From the NCBI GenBank assembly GCA_016800925.1, contig JABCPU010000153.1:86645-150644 (forward strand): 64,000 bases of DNA, given 5' to 3'. The stretch is from Suillus spraguei (taxonomy: Eukaryota; Basidiomycota; Agaricomycetes; Boletales; Suillaceae). Position 1 is the first letter of the stretch, and each line of letters starts with the position of its first letter. The notes under the pieces were generated by a model, which had not been told where the DNA came from, searched no databases, and saw only the letters and a program-made list of their open reading frames with translations. This document shows, in pieces, positions 11,004 through 22,565 of the stretch. The translations under genes were made by a program, and so were the position numbers.

Positions 11004-12052
11004 ATGATGATCTCCAGCCCACGCCCCTCATACCTCTTGACTTTCGGAACAAGATTTTTGCCTCCATTTTCAACTGTAACGACCTTCATGTATAAGACGA
11101 AGCACGACCTAGGGAGTCCTAATTACAATCTCAACACTCCCAAGATACCCCCCAAGGCGCTTCCACAGTCGCCTCCACTCATGTCCTCTCGTTCTTTTAG
11201 CAGGGCCGAGCATCATTCATTCACAATGCTCAATCCCTCTCTTTCAAGCTCAATTTCACGAGCGCACACGCCCAAACCTCCAACACCACAGCCCCTCAAG
11301 TCCATCCTGAAGGGCAAAACCTCCCCTCCCCGTGACTCGTATGAAAGTGACGGAGAAATTACGGCCGCCAAGAAGGGGCGAAATAGTGTCTACACAGTGC
11401 CAGACTCCCTTCCGCAACATGCGCACTTGTGTGAGTCCCTGGTCCAGCTCATCCTCTCTTTTCACCATTACGTACCTTATCTGATCTTTCATCCGATAAA
11501 GGTCCCATGAAGGGTCCCGCACTAAATCTTCACTGGAAGTTGCTCCCCTACCATCCAAATCGATCAAAACGATTTGTTCACTTCGATGTTGCTTTCCCAA
11601 CTCACGACATCGAATTCAGGCAAAACTCGTCCTACGGTGTACAGCGAACAAGCCTGTCCGATGCCGACCTTGATAAGTCGGCCGCAGATGAAAAGTTGGT
11701 TAAGATGACGATCAACTTCCAGCGAGGTCCGTTCGAGTGGGACATCGACGTGAAGCGTGATAAAGGCATCCGTGTTCGTGATGTCTTTGAGGCGATACAT
11801 GCAGCTTTCAACGTACCGCTCACACCTCATGAGAAAGGCTTAATCCCGCACCATCGTCGTGCGGCATATGAAGAAGCGTTCAGGCTTCGCTGCAAGCTAG
11901 CGCCAGGGCTTCCTATCGTCGAACAGCGTCAAGGCTGGAAGCGTGTAGATATGCTTCTGCACGAGACCCTCTTCCGTGGTCTGACGCAGCCGAAGTCAGG
12001 AGGAGACTGGGTATTGAATCTTAGCGGGTCGGTGCCCGTATCACAACCTTGA
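11004..12052 (+). CDS. DUF6699-like protein, copy B (intact paralogue)
   Basis: Exons 11004-11430 and 11502-12052 with a 71-nt phase-1 intron (GTGAGT...AAAG); 325 residues from the first ATG. ATGs at 11181 or 11226 are also possible starts, because the first 70 residues are low in conservation. The N-terminal half is Ser/Pro-rich (TPKPPTPQPLKSILKGKTS). The domain from LNLHWKLLPYH through FDVAFPTHDIEF, GIRVRDVFEAIHAAFNVPL and QGWKRVDMLLHETLF to GGDWVLNLS closely matches copy A at 1169-2189 and retains the C-terminal strand that copy A has lost. Function unknown. The pair brackets the two NACHT genes, so the block may have arisen by local duplication. Confidence 0.75.
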
Positions 12053-12119
12053 AGAACCTCACGATCATTGCATGTTTTTTCTCTCTCTGTATTCTTGGTG
12101 AGTATTTTCACCGCATGAT

Positions 12120-12587
12120 ATGCATAACGAACTTTGTGCTGATGGCCGTTTTCATGCAGAACTGGATTTCAGTATTTCAGCCACGCTCGTTTGGCTTTAT
12201 CGCATCGTATCAACTCTCGCTCTTCGATTGCCAGCACCCCTCAACATTCTGTCTCTTTTTAATACCCATATTAAAACTGTTATGACTTATCCTACTCTTC
12301 GTCGCAGCATTCTCGCTGCCTGGTTCATAGTGGCGTTTACCTATACGCCGGAAGACGCTCCCTACTGTGTGCTTTCTAGCGATCTTGGTTTCCTTGTCTT
12401 CTGGACTCTGTCTGGGATCGATTTGTCCCGATCAAGGATATCAGGTTACTACTGTTCAGCAGTGTACATCATGTCCGTATATCCTTTCATCCCACAGACA
12501 TTTTCCCTCGCAGTGGAAGAAATAAAACATCCGTTTTATGTGTTGAAACAGATAGTGTCTTCTTACAGCCGTTCGTGGGGGATGTAA
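12120..12587 (+). other. 155-codon open frame, doubtful gene
   Basis: A single open frame starts just after the DUF6699-like copy B stop. It has hydrophobic stretches (SATLVWLYRIVSTLAL, SSDLGFLVFWTLSGIDL) but no recognised domain. It could be a decayed exon, a small membrane protein, or chance. Confidence 0.2.
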
Positions 12588-15500
12588 AACTGCCGGATTC
12601 TAGAATTCGCAATCAAGACTACCTAGCAAACTCTCACGACTTACAGAACCTCAGCGAACAGGATGGAAGGCCTCACAAAGAATCACGGACCAAAGATAGA
12701 TAGTAAATCAGTTACGTCTGACAGGTAGGGTGAGGTTGGGTTGGTGATCGATGCGTCGTGGTGTCCTGAATAGGGACTAATGAACGCAATTCTGTCTCCA
12801 TCAAATTTCCACACCTCTAGCCTCATGCCGATGGGGGGGTGCGCCCGATCACGAGATGTGAATTCAATAGGAGTGCAAGAATTTTACTCCAGTGATAACG
12901 GGGAAGTGAGGGAACGGCTAATTCATTCCAACGTTTAATGAAGGGTTGGTGCTAGAAATGGAAGGACGATTGCCTTCCTCCACCATCACAACGAGTAACT
13001 CACTTTTTTCAGATAGGCTAACGGCAAAGCCCCCGCAGGGGGTTCCACGTCTACCCTATACATGGCTCACCGCCGATCAGTGCTACACCGCTTCCCTCGT
13101 TCTAGGCAAGCACCAGGAGATTGAATTGGTGGGATGTCCATGTGACCGAATCTCCATAGATATGGAGTTCCAGTGGCGTTCACCCAGACGAGCTTTTCGG
13201 AATGTGAAATCGGCTATAAGATGCAGCAGTTATCAAGTATCGGTTCTTGTTGTTCTTCATGCACGGAGCGGAACAAGGGAGGTGTGATAAACTGGATCAG
13301 GACTAGGTCGAAAGGCATATTTGCGTGGATAAACTGGCACGTAGACTTTTCAACGACTGTACTATTTTTCCTGATGGTACACACCCTAAAGGGTCAAACC
13401 TGTCATTGTCAGCTGATCATTTGCAGGGATGACTCATCTGACGTTTGAACCATCTTAGGTACAATTTTGAGTTCAATGAGATGAGGATGGCAAGTTAGTT
13501 AATCGATAGCTTAGTGAATAACATTGACAACTCACGAGGAGCACGAGTGGGTAATAGTACAGGGTCACCTGTTCCACACTACTGTCTTCGGGGAAGATAA
13601 GACGACCGGTGATGAAACTAGTCAGCTGCAGCGATATTGAACCACTCCCGGCCGCAGTGTTGATGACTCGATTTCATCAGTCAGGGTTACCTCTAAACAA
13701 GGTTTGCGTGCCATATTCGGTAAGAATTTATCACAATCTGTAAATTCCCACCCACCAGCACTTGCTTCGAGCGGACTGCAGACACTTGAATATTTGCCAC
13801 TTCGACTTCCCAGTCAGATCTGAATGAAGGGCCTCTTGCAAGTCTATTTTAATTCGTTGTCCATGCAATTAATGCACCTTCGGATAAATCGCATCTCGCT
13901 GTCGGGCTCCGATTTGCCTTCCGAAGGTGTTCAACTTGGACACCATTTTTATTGACATGACGCCGGCCGTGGCACTGGTATTGTGTCTTCTCCAGTGCGT
14001 TTCCCTCACATTCTAAAGTATGAGCAGTCGTACCACAGGATATCACTTATAGAATTGCCCTCCGCCAGTCGCTTCGGCCTGTGAATGGCGTCAAAGCGGG
14101 AGAGACACTGCGTTCATGTGGAATTGATCGACCGTGACGGAGCCGAACCAGAGTCGAGGGAAAAACTGCGGTCAAATCAATCGACCGGCCTGCGATAAAA
14201 ATGATCGATTCTCAGATGCCACACCTCAGGCGATCCGCGCGTGATATTCATTCGTAAGAAATAAGTAACCAATGTACGTTCTGTGCTTGATATAACCAAT
14301 ACTTTAACATCATATCAAGCAGCATTCATGTCCTCTTGTAGTCTTATCTCTTTCTTCTCACTGGTCCTCGACGTAAACGTGGTGTCCACTCCGTACCCTG
14401 CGCGGTTTTTCCGGATATAGTCTTGCCAGCACCCTACCCTATCGGTCGCCTTCACTTCCGACGTTTCTGAGGTTGCTTTGATGGATTCATTACACAACCC
14501 TCAAACGTTTTTAGTAATTTTCATGCAAGATTGGACTTCTGGACACGGCGACAATATGACAGTTCTGTTATGCTGGTTCAGATGAAATTTGGTAGGGTGT
14601 CGACAGACTGGTATCATTAACTCTTGGTTAATCAACTTGATAGCTCAATGATCCATCGACTTTCCTATCAGGCCGTTAATATTGATACCGAATACATCTC
14701 GCAATGGGATTCGTTCTCCGTGATAACGCGAAATAGTTTGAAATATCAAGTCCTCTGAGCACCCAATGATCACAGCCTAACGCAAGAAACGAAAGGCCGG
14801 TTTAAAATATCCCTTACGGCGGGCACGGAGGAGGTGTGTCAAGATAGCTAGAAAGTGATACATCGATCAATCTCTCCGTACTAGGTGGGAACACTCTTGT
14901 CAAATTCCAGCCGCCGTTGTGTTTACTAGATATGAGAAGGTTAACTGACGTATGGATCGTAATTTGGATGATTCTCTTCTCGCATCGAGGGACGACGACA
15001 TCTGAGAAATTGTCTTGAACAAAGCTGACTCCAAGTTACGTTACAAGACATCTGCAAGGGACCGGTAAAGAGTCTCGCAAGGGTGTTCCCGATGCTATGG
15101 GTATTATTACCCAATGGGCAGATTCGGTACTCAAAGCTCAAGAACACAGGTTGATAGTTGTCCTGCTCACTGTATTCTGCCCTAATGACTCATGCAGTCA
15201 CTCGTCTCGATCTTTATTTGAAAGCCACCAATCACATCAATCTATGCATCCCGGATTCTTTCAACTGACACCGCCATTATCTGAAATTTTCATGAGGTAC
15301 AGTTGCCGGTTGCTTTAACATGCTCTTGTGCATTGTCCAAAAACAGTTCCGTACACAAGCTCAGTGACTCTTGACATGATGGGGGTCCTCAATCTCACGA
15401 GTCATCCAACATTCACAGTGCTGCCGGCCTCCCCATGGTCTGCAGTACCAATCAATATCGTGGATCCACTACTGGAGCTTTATTCCTGGTAGGACCTGCG

Positions 15501-17574
15501 GATCCGATCGCGGATGCTCATCGCAATAAGCGTGATATTCGCCCTATAGGTTCATGCGCACGCTGTATCCGTAGTTATCCGCCAACCGGAGAATACTAAC
15601 TTTAACGGGTCTACTGCAAGTAGGTTTACGAAGCTTAGTCAGCTCGCAGGGCAAGTATCCTGTTCACTGCTTAGTATTCTTCAGGTGTGTACGTATACAT
15701 GGCTGAAGTTCCATGCCGCTGGCTTGATCCAGAATATCTCAAACCAATTATTGGGTTTGTGTAACAAATATGGACTCTCTTTCGTCTCGAGCGTGATTGA
15801 TGCACGTGGGATCAACTACTTGAGTGCTCGTCGCTTATTTATCGGTAGCTCTGGTACGGCGCCCCGAAATACGGTCACTTAAGAGCACTTGATCTCTACC
15901 AATGGCACCATACAAATCTAACCCTGCCAGTCAAATGGGTAATTGACACGAGTATCACTCGTTTTACTATCAGATTAGTTTTGCTCGGGGTCACATCGTT
16001 TACTGAGATCGTATCCCAGCCACCGGTGTACACGGTATTTTACCATTCCATACTACAAGATTTTCCTCTTCTCACATGTATTCGTCACATTAATTGGTAG
16101 AACCGCAAGTCGAGCAATTGAGCTCAACCGGTACCATTTTCCTGGAACTTTGCCACGCCATCTCTCGTGAAGCGCAACGAAAGGATGGAATAATTCCACC
16201 GTCGGAAGGTTTTCAACGCCACCGAATGTCTTCCATGAACTCGGGTTGATGAAAATCAAAATTTCCCGCATACTTGAGCATTCTTGTATCTAATTCCATT
16301 ATCGGGGAACTCCGCGAAGTTTCACAAACCGGTGACATCTTGAACGGCGTTCTCGTCTAGAGGCCAGTATCTTGGCCCCTCGACGTCATCGTTTCAAAAG
16401 ACCAGAAGCCTTTCTCGTTTACGTACCGCAATCGTATCACATGTTGTGAAAGTTGTGAAATCCGACGATATCGGGTGTCTGCGAGTTGACGAGACCGAGG
16501 AAGCGAAGAAATACGTTATTGTTGGGAAGCTCGCTAAGTAGGGGAAGCCCGAGCTAGAGAAGAAGTGCAAAGTGACCCGGCCTTTTGGTGCACAGGTACT
16601 GCCAAAATCTTGTCAGCTTCGACCTTCGGAACAAAAAACTATGGATACTTCGTGCAACCTCGAGGTGAGGGGTTTCTGCTTAAAACTTTTTGCGACAGGT
16701 CCTGGATGCTATTGCACTGTGGGTTCGTGTGCAGTTACATGCTCAGGCTCGCCTCCAATAGCACAACGAAACCTGACTGAAGGGTAGTCAGGACTCCAGA
16801 CAACCCGTGTGGCTAGTTCCGTTGCATCTATAACGATTGATAATGTACCTGCGAATTACCCAGTGGTGGGTTTATACGAAATCAAGGATGTGACTTTCAC
16901 TTACCAAGTTTTTCTCTTAGTAAATGTCCGAGAGCCAATCCACGAACCCTGATTGAAACAGCGCTTTGTATCAGTCAGTCCGGCGTGTAAACATTCCTAT
17001 CGCAACGTTAAACTGCCCATTCATTTCCAGCTCGGACCATTGTCGAGCAGCTCCGGGCCTGACATGAGAGGCTAGCCTAAGCAGAATTCGCATGGAGTTG
17101 TAATCAGTGTAAGGGACGGCACAGCAATCTCACATCGCAAGCCTTTACTAGGCCAATTCTGCTCACAGACCGGATGCCACCCCAAGAGCTGACTGGCGGT
17201 TGCAAGGGTGACTGCCACATCTCTGAGAGCCCAATGCTATTCTTGTCAGCAAATTTCGGTGATTTTCTTCAAATGTCAAAGGCACGTTTGTTGTCATTAG
17301 CAAGAAGTGATGGGATCGGCCCCCTCGAGAGACACGCTTGTGGAAAACCGACACCGGGATCCCACAGCACTCTGATAGCCTACGAACAATCGTGCAAAAT
17401 TGCGACACATTTTTACAGAAGTTGTACCAGAAGAGGTAACTGGCGCCGGAAATTGCTAATGAGGAATAAGACACTCACGGGCCGATCGTATGATCTCACC
17501 GTGGCTGAGTGCGTATATCACTAAGTCAGCATCGTTCGTACAGCCCATCATCTCTCTCTTCCAAGACCATCATC
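12588..17574. other. Gene-free stretch (about 5 kb)
   Basis: Mixed base composition, short open frames only, no repeats seen by eye and no recognisable protein segments on either strand. One short open frame at 12946-13287 contains protein-like text (LPYTWLTADQCYTASLVLGK) but cannot be assigned. Confidence 0.5.
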
Positions 17575-18944
17575 ATGACCACATCTCTCGACCTTCTCAA
17601 ACAGACAGGAACTGTTGTTGTCTCCGACTCCGGTGACTTCGAATGTACGTTCGCCATTGTCCATCTTGTTGATCATGCACTGACTCGGATATTTTGGTTA
17701 ATCTTATCAGCAATCGATGTTTACAAGCCACAGGTAATCGCTGTAACGAATCTATGTTTAATGTACCTGTAATTAAACAGTATATTGTTAGGATGCTACT
17801 ACAAACCCATCCTTGATCTTGGCTGCTGCCAACAAGCCAGGATATTCCCGCCTCATTGATGCTGCCGTCAAAATCGGCAAGAGCAAGGGGGGCGATCTCG
17901 AGCAGCAAACTAATGCTGCTATGGACCGTCTGGTCTGTCTTTTTCAGCCTTGCGCTGATACTCTTACTGATCAATCTTTGTAACCAGCTTGTCGAATTTG
18001 GCAAGGAGATTCTTGCTATCATCCCTGGCCGTGTATCGACGGAAGTCGATGCTCGTCTCTCCTTCGACAAGGAGGGCACCAAGGCCAAGGAAAGTGATAT
18101 CGTCACATAAATTGACTGGCTCCTTATTTTTATCTATCTTCAGGCTAAGGAGCTCATCGCCCTCTACGAGTCTGTTGGCATCAAGAAGGAGCGTGTTCTT
18201 ATCAAAATCGCAGCGACATGGGAGGGTATCCAGGCCGCTCGTGAACTCGAGCGCGATGAAAACATCCACTGCAACTTGACCCTTCTTTTCGGTTTCGGCC
18301 AGGCTGTTGCTTGCGCTGAGGCAGGTGTCACCCTGATCTCGCCCTTCGTTGGCCGTGTATGTCTCCTTCATTTATTATATCTATGTTTCAGCAATTAATA
18401 TCTCGCATTCAGATCCTCGACTGGTACAAGAAGTCGACGGGTAAGACCTACGAGGGTGATGCGGACCCTGGTGTCCAGTCCGTGAAGAAGATCTTCAACT
18501 ACTACAAGCAACACGGCTACAAGACCATTGTCATGGGTGCTTCCTTCCGTAATGTGCGTACTTGTTCGCTCGTGCAACATCATAGGAGTCTAACTCAGTT
18601 TGTAGGTTGGCGAGATTAGGGCCCTCGCTGGTGTTGACTTCCTCACCATTGCCCCTGCGCTACTCGAGGAACTCAAGAACTCGACCGTACCCGTTCCCAA
18701 GAAGCTTGACGCCCGTGCTGGTATGTACCTTGTAGTTTCCATATAACAAACGATTAAATTCTCTCCTTCAGCTGCACAAACCGAACCCTTGGCCAAGGTT
18801 TCTTTCGTCGACAACGAGCCTGAGTTCCGTTGGGCCCTTCTCCAGGACTCGATGGCATTCGACAAGTTGCACGAGGGTATTAAGAAGTTTGCTGAGGATG
18901 GTGAGACCCTCAAGGGTCTCCTCCGCCAGAAGTTGAGTGCTTGA
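17575..18944 (+). CDS. TAL1: Transaldolase, pentose phosphate pathway
   Basis: Cytosolic enzyme moving a dihydroxyacetone unit from sedoheptulose 7-phosphate to glyceraldehyde 3-phosphate through a lysine Schiff base. Exons: 17575-17644, 17711-17733, 17792-17932, 17988-18089, 18144-18356, 18413-18553, 18606-18720, 18772-18944 (325 residues, normal length). Hallmarks are [29 protein letters not shown], the active-site strand [61 protein letters not shown] and [12 protein letters not shown]. All introns are GT...AG except the fourth. To keep the two family-conserved residues AK, that exon must end at 18089, where the next bases are GAAAGTG. This is a GA...AG intron, or else a GC donor at 18084 that drops two residues. 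Reading through the intron meets a stop, so it must be removed. Confidence 0.96.
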
Positions 18945-19363
18945 GTTTTCGGCGATTAATAACAAGGCAATGAGTAGTTGTAATAATACTGTAGTTACAC
19001 TTCGGTTCACATTAACAAAATTTACCAGCAGTTGTGCATTTGGCAATAGACTCTTTTTTCCTGCGGCGGCGATAAGGCTCGTTAAGTGTTCAAATGTTCA
19101 TGAATGCTTATATTGCGTGTGGGCAATTAGAATGAGGCATACATACACGTAACTATGTTGCGACAAAATGAAAGTAACAATCTAGAACGTAAAGTAATTG
19201 AGAAGCGACATATTTTGCGGGTTATGAAACATCATTACTGAGACAAGACTGTATGCGATCAGAACACTCAGTTTCCCTAACGATACACAGCATCACTTAC
19301 CAGACAAGTACACTTCCAAGAAGCATGCAAAATGAACGGACGATCGCAATATCGATCGATCAT

Positions 19364-22239
19364 TCAGAGGGCCGATACGCCCTCCTCCCACTCCTCCCTC
19401 GTGACGGATCCCAAATCACGGCACACTGGGCACGACACCTCCACGTACGGCTCCGTTTCGTCTTCCGCGCCCCATCCAGCAACCCGCTCCGCACTAACCA
19501 AGCACGCAGGGTGGAATGTATGCGCGCACAAAGATCCTTCTCCAGGATGTGATAATGGATGTATCGAGAGCTGTTTCATTGACTGAGTGAGTATTTCAGG
19601 GATGGGGTCTTCGTCAGACGGGCCAATGCCACATGAGGGATCGTAACACCGCAGGCCCGCCTCGCGCTCCTTCTGCTCCACCCGTTGCCGCAGCGAGGGA
19701 CCCGGTGCGGCAGGCAGCATCCATGTTTTCCTCTCGCGACGCGGAGGCATTGGGCGCGTCGGGCGGAAGGGGTGTGCATGCGGGAAGTTGAACGGCGGTA
19801 TCGGCAAGGGTGCACCACCCGGTGGGGGTGGAGGCGCATTAACAGGAGGAACCTGTGCTCCATCAGCAGGCGGCTCCTGCCCTTGTGCAGGTTGAGGCTG
19901 CCCCTGGGGTGCAGCCTGTCCGTTATTGAAGATTGGGACTGGGATGAAGGTGCGCGTAGCACTCTGAATGAGATTGTTGATGAAGTTTTGGAACTCCTGG
20001 GGCACCTCACTAACAGGCGGTGCTTGGCCTTGCCTTTGCCCTGGAGCTTCCCCTGGAGGTTGGTTCTGCGCCTGCTCCTGGGTCTCATCTTGAGGCTGAG
20101 GCTGCTGCTGTGGTTGCGGCTCCCCTTGCGGCTCCGACTGCCCCTGTGTGTGGGGCTGCGGCTGCGGCTGTGGCATGTCTGCGGGCAATGATTCGTCGAA
20201 GATCAAATCGAGGCCAATGGTTACGAAGTCGCCTGCTTGCGGCCCGCCGAAGGGCCGGTTATCTGCAATGTTCGGAAGAGACTGTGTACGGGTGCGAGGA
20301 ACTGGAGGCGGTGGCATGGGGCCTGCCCCAGCGGGGACAGCGCCCGCTCCATGACGAAAGAAGTCCTGGAAACCGTTCCCTCCGCCAGGAAACTGCAGGA
20401 TATGCACAGTTGCTCCAGGTCCTACGGGCACTCCGTTGGATAGGGTAAAGCGCTGGCCAGCTTGGCCAGGGTTGAAGAAATTGAGGGGAATTTGGTTAGC
20501 TGCAGGCTGAGGCGCTGGCCCAGCAGCTGCAGCTTCAGGGGCGGCGGGTCCTGCAGGCGGTGGGGCGGCTCCAGCTTGCTCGGCAGTAGAAGCTGGTACA
20601 GTTGTGCTGTATTGGGAGCAGGCACGGGAGTTGCTTGGGCAGCAGGAGCGGCACCGTTCGGACGGGGTGTTCCAAAGGTGAAAGGCTGATGAGGAAGTGG
20701 CGAGCTGGTAAGGTTCTCAGGATCAATATTAAACCGACATGTTGGGCACGTCGCTTGCTTCGCCCTTGTAAACCAGGGGAGTAAACATGATTCGTGGAAG
20801 ACATGAGCACAAGGAAGGGAGATGATTTTGGGTTCTTCAGGAATGGATGTTTCTGACGGAGAGCTGGATTGCATGCCTGAATCTGTCGAGGTGGGCACCG
20901 GTGGAGTAGACTCGGTGCTCATGGGCGTATCTGATTCTGCTTCGAGCGCAGAAGTCAGTGTTTCGGTGCTGGCTCCAGCAGGTAATTCCTCTGAGGCCTT
21001 CGGTTTGAAACTATCACTCTCGCCATCCAATAAGGTATCCCAACAAATTGCACATCCCGGAGAGGAAGAGTCGGTAGCCTCAGCACCATCTACGTGACCA
21101 CCAGGCGCGCCACCAACTCTTTCCAAGCGCTTCACGAGCCCTATCGGTACAGCCTCCAGACCCGCAATGAGTCTCTTCGCTCGTTCAGGATCTTCTCGAT
21201 TGTCATCGAGCCCTCCAAATTGTTGCATTTGCTGCAAGAAATCTGCAAATGCCTGCAGAAAATCATCCCGACCTCCAGTAGCATCTGGAGGTACGTTTGC
21301 TGCACCAAATGGCGGCGGGACAGGGACACCTCTATTCTGATTCGGAGTACCTCCAAGAGGTATCGTGAAAGTAAAACCTGCAGTTAAGAAGGGCACGGCA
21401 TGATGTGCGTGACCAGGGACTGGATTATTTTGCGGTCGCGGAGGATGGGCAACGCCCTCACCAGTATGCTCTGCCGTGGTATTCTCCGCGCCAGGACCAG
21501 GTCCCGGAAATGCATTACCGCCAGGCAATGGATTCATCCCAAATAAGGGAGCCATGAAGCCACCTAGGAATGCCTGGTTACCAATAGGTGGGCGCTGCTC
21601 GGGGTTAGACGGCTGTGGAGAAGGGATAGGAGGCGAGGTAGGACGACCTACACGCTCTGAAGGATGCCTACGATCCCGGGCTTCGTCTACATCATCATCC
21701 ACCCGAGCGCGTCTGCTTCCGGCGATAGGCTCGAGTGGTGGTAGATCATCTTCATCATCCGTCCAGTCACTATCGTGGTCATCATCGACATTCAAGAGAT
21801 TGGGTATTGTCTCTGCACGAGAGGATTGGCTGTCATCTGACTCATCAGAGTCTGACACGGAGCGCAGCTCAGGCATAGAGTCTTCATCATCATCATGCGT
21901 GGGCTGGGCTTGTAAGGATGAAACTCTGGAAGCAAGTGGCATATCTACATCTTCAGCGGGTGGTATAGACTGGGAGGCCTGGAGCGGGAGTGCAGAACTT
22001 TCTGAAACTGGAGTCCTGTCGCGATCTACAGCAGGCGTGTGAGCGTCTATAGGCTCGAGCGGGGGTGCGTCAGACATGACGACTTCCTGCGTAGGGTCCT
22101 GCTGTGCAAGATGACTATGATTATGGGAGAAAGCCTGGTTTATATTTCGAAATACGTTCTGAATTGACGTTGGTAGATGGAAGTTGTGACCAAAACGATG
22201 ACCACGACCGTCGTCATTACCGCCGTTGCCGTTGTCCAT
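19364..22239 (-). CDS. Large double-RING protein, probable E3 ubiquitin ligase
   Basis: The start is the ATG at 22239 (context ACCATGG). The frame runs to about 20655, then shifts and continues to the TGA at 19364. A 62-nt intron at 20593-20654 (GTGCCG...CCAG) restores the frame and gives 937 residues. That donor is weak, so a one-base indel is the alternative. The N-terminal third is acidic, Ser-rich and Pro-rich (disordered). A RING-H2 finger follows: CAICWDTLL, a long insert, then LPCAHVFHESCLLPWF and ATCPTCRF. The C-terminal third is Gln/Pro-rich and ends with a second RING-like finger: CYDPSCGIG, CAHTFHPACL and VSCPVCRDLG. RING-H2 fingers recruit E2 enzymes; the substrate is unknown. It lies convergent to transaldolase and in tandem with phosphatidylserine synthase. 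Confidence 0.85.
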
Positions 22240-22565
22240 GGTAGTTACAAGACTGTGCTCTGCAATGGACGCAGGCGCAGAAAAGAAAGTGGTGGTGGTG
22301 GTGGTGACACTGGTGGTGGCGGTTTTAGAACAAGAATGAACGAACGATTGTCTCTTGGACCAGGGCAATCTATGCACAATGCCGTGTTGATGACTAATGC
22401 CGTATTGATGACTAATAACATCCTGTGGTACTCTCCAGTAAGCACCAGAATATTCCCTATCCGCTTCTCCCACTTCAGATAAACGTCGAGCATGACTTAA
22501 CAAGGGAACTTCATTCACGTACTACAAGTAGTATATAAGGGATATGAACAATATAATATGAAGTG

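Noticed and set aside
19685..20448. Long plus-strand open frames (up to 168 codons), Leu/Arg-rich
   Set aside because: They are antisense to the Pro/Gln-rich part of the double-RING gene, whose codon pattern and RING motifs are on the minus strand.
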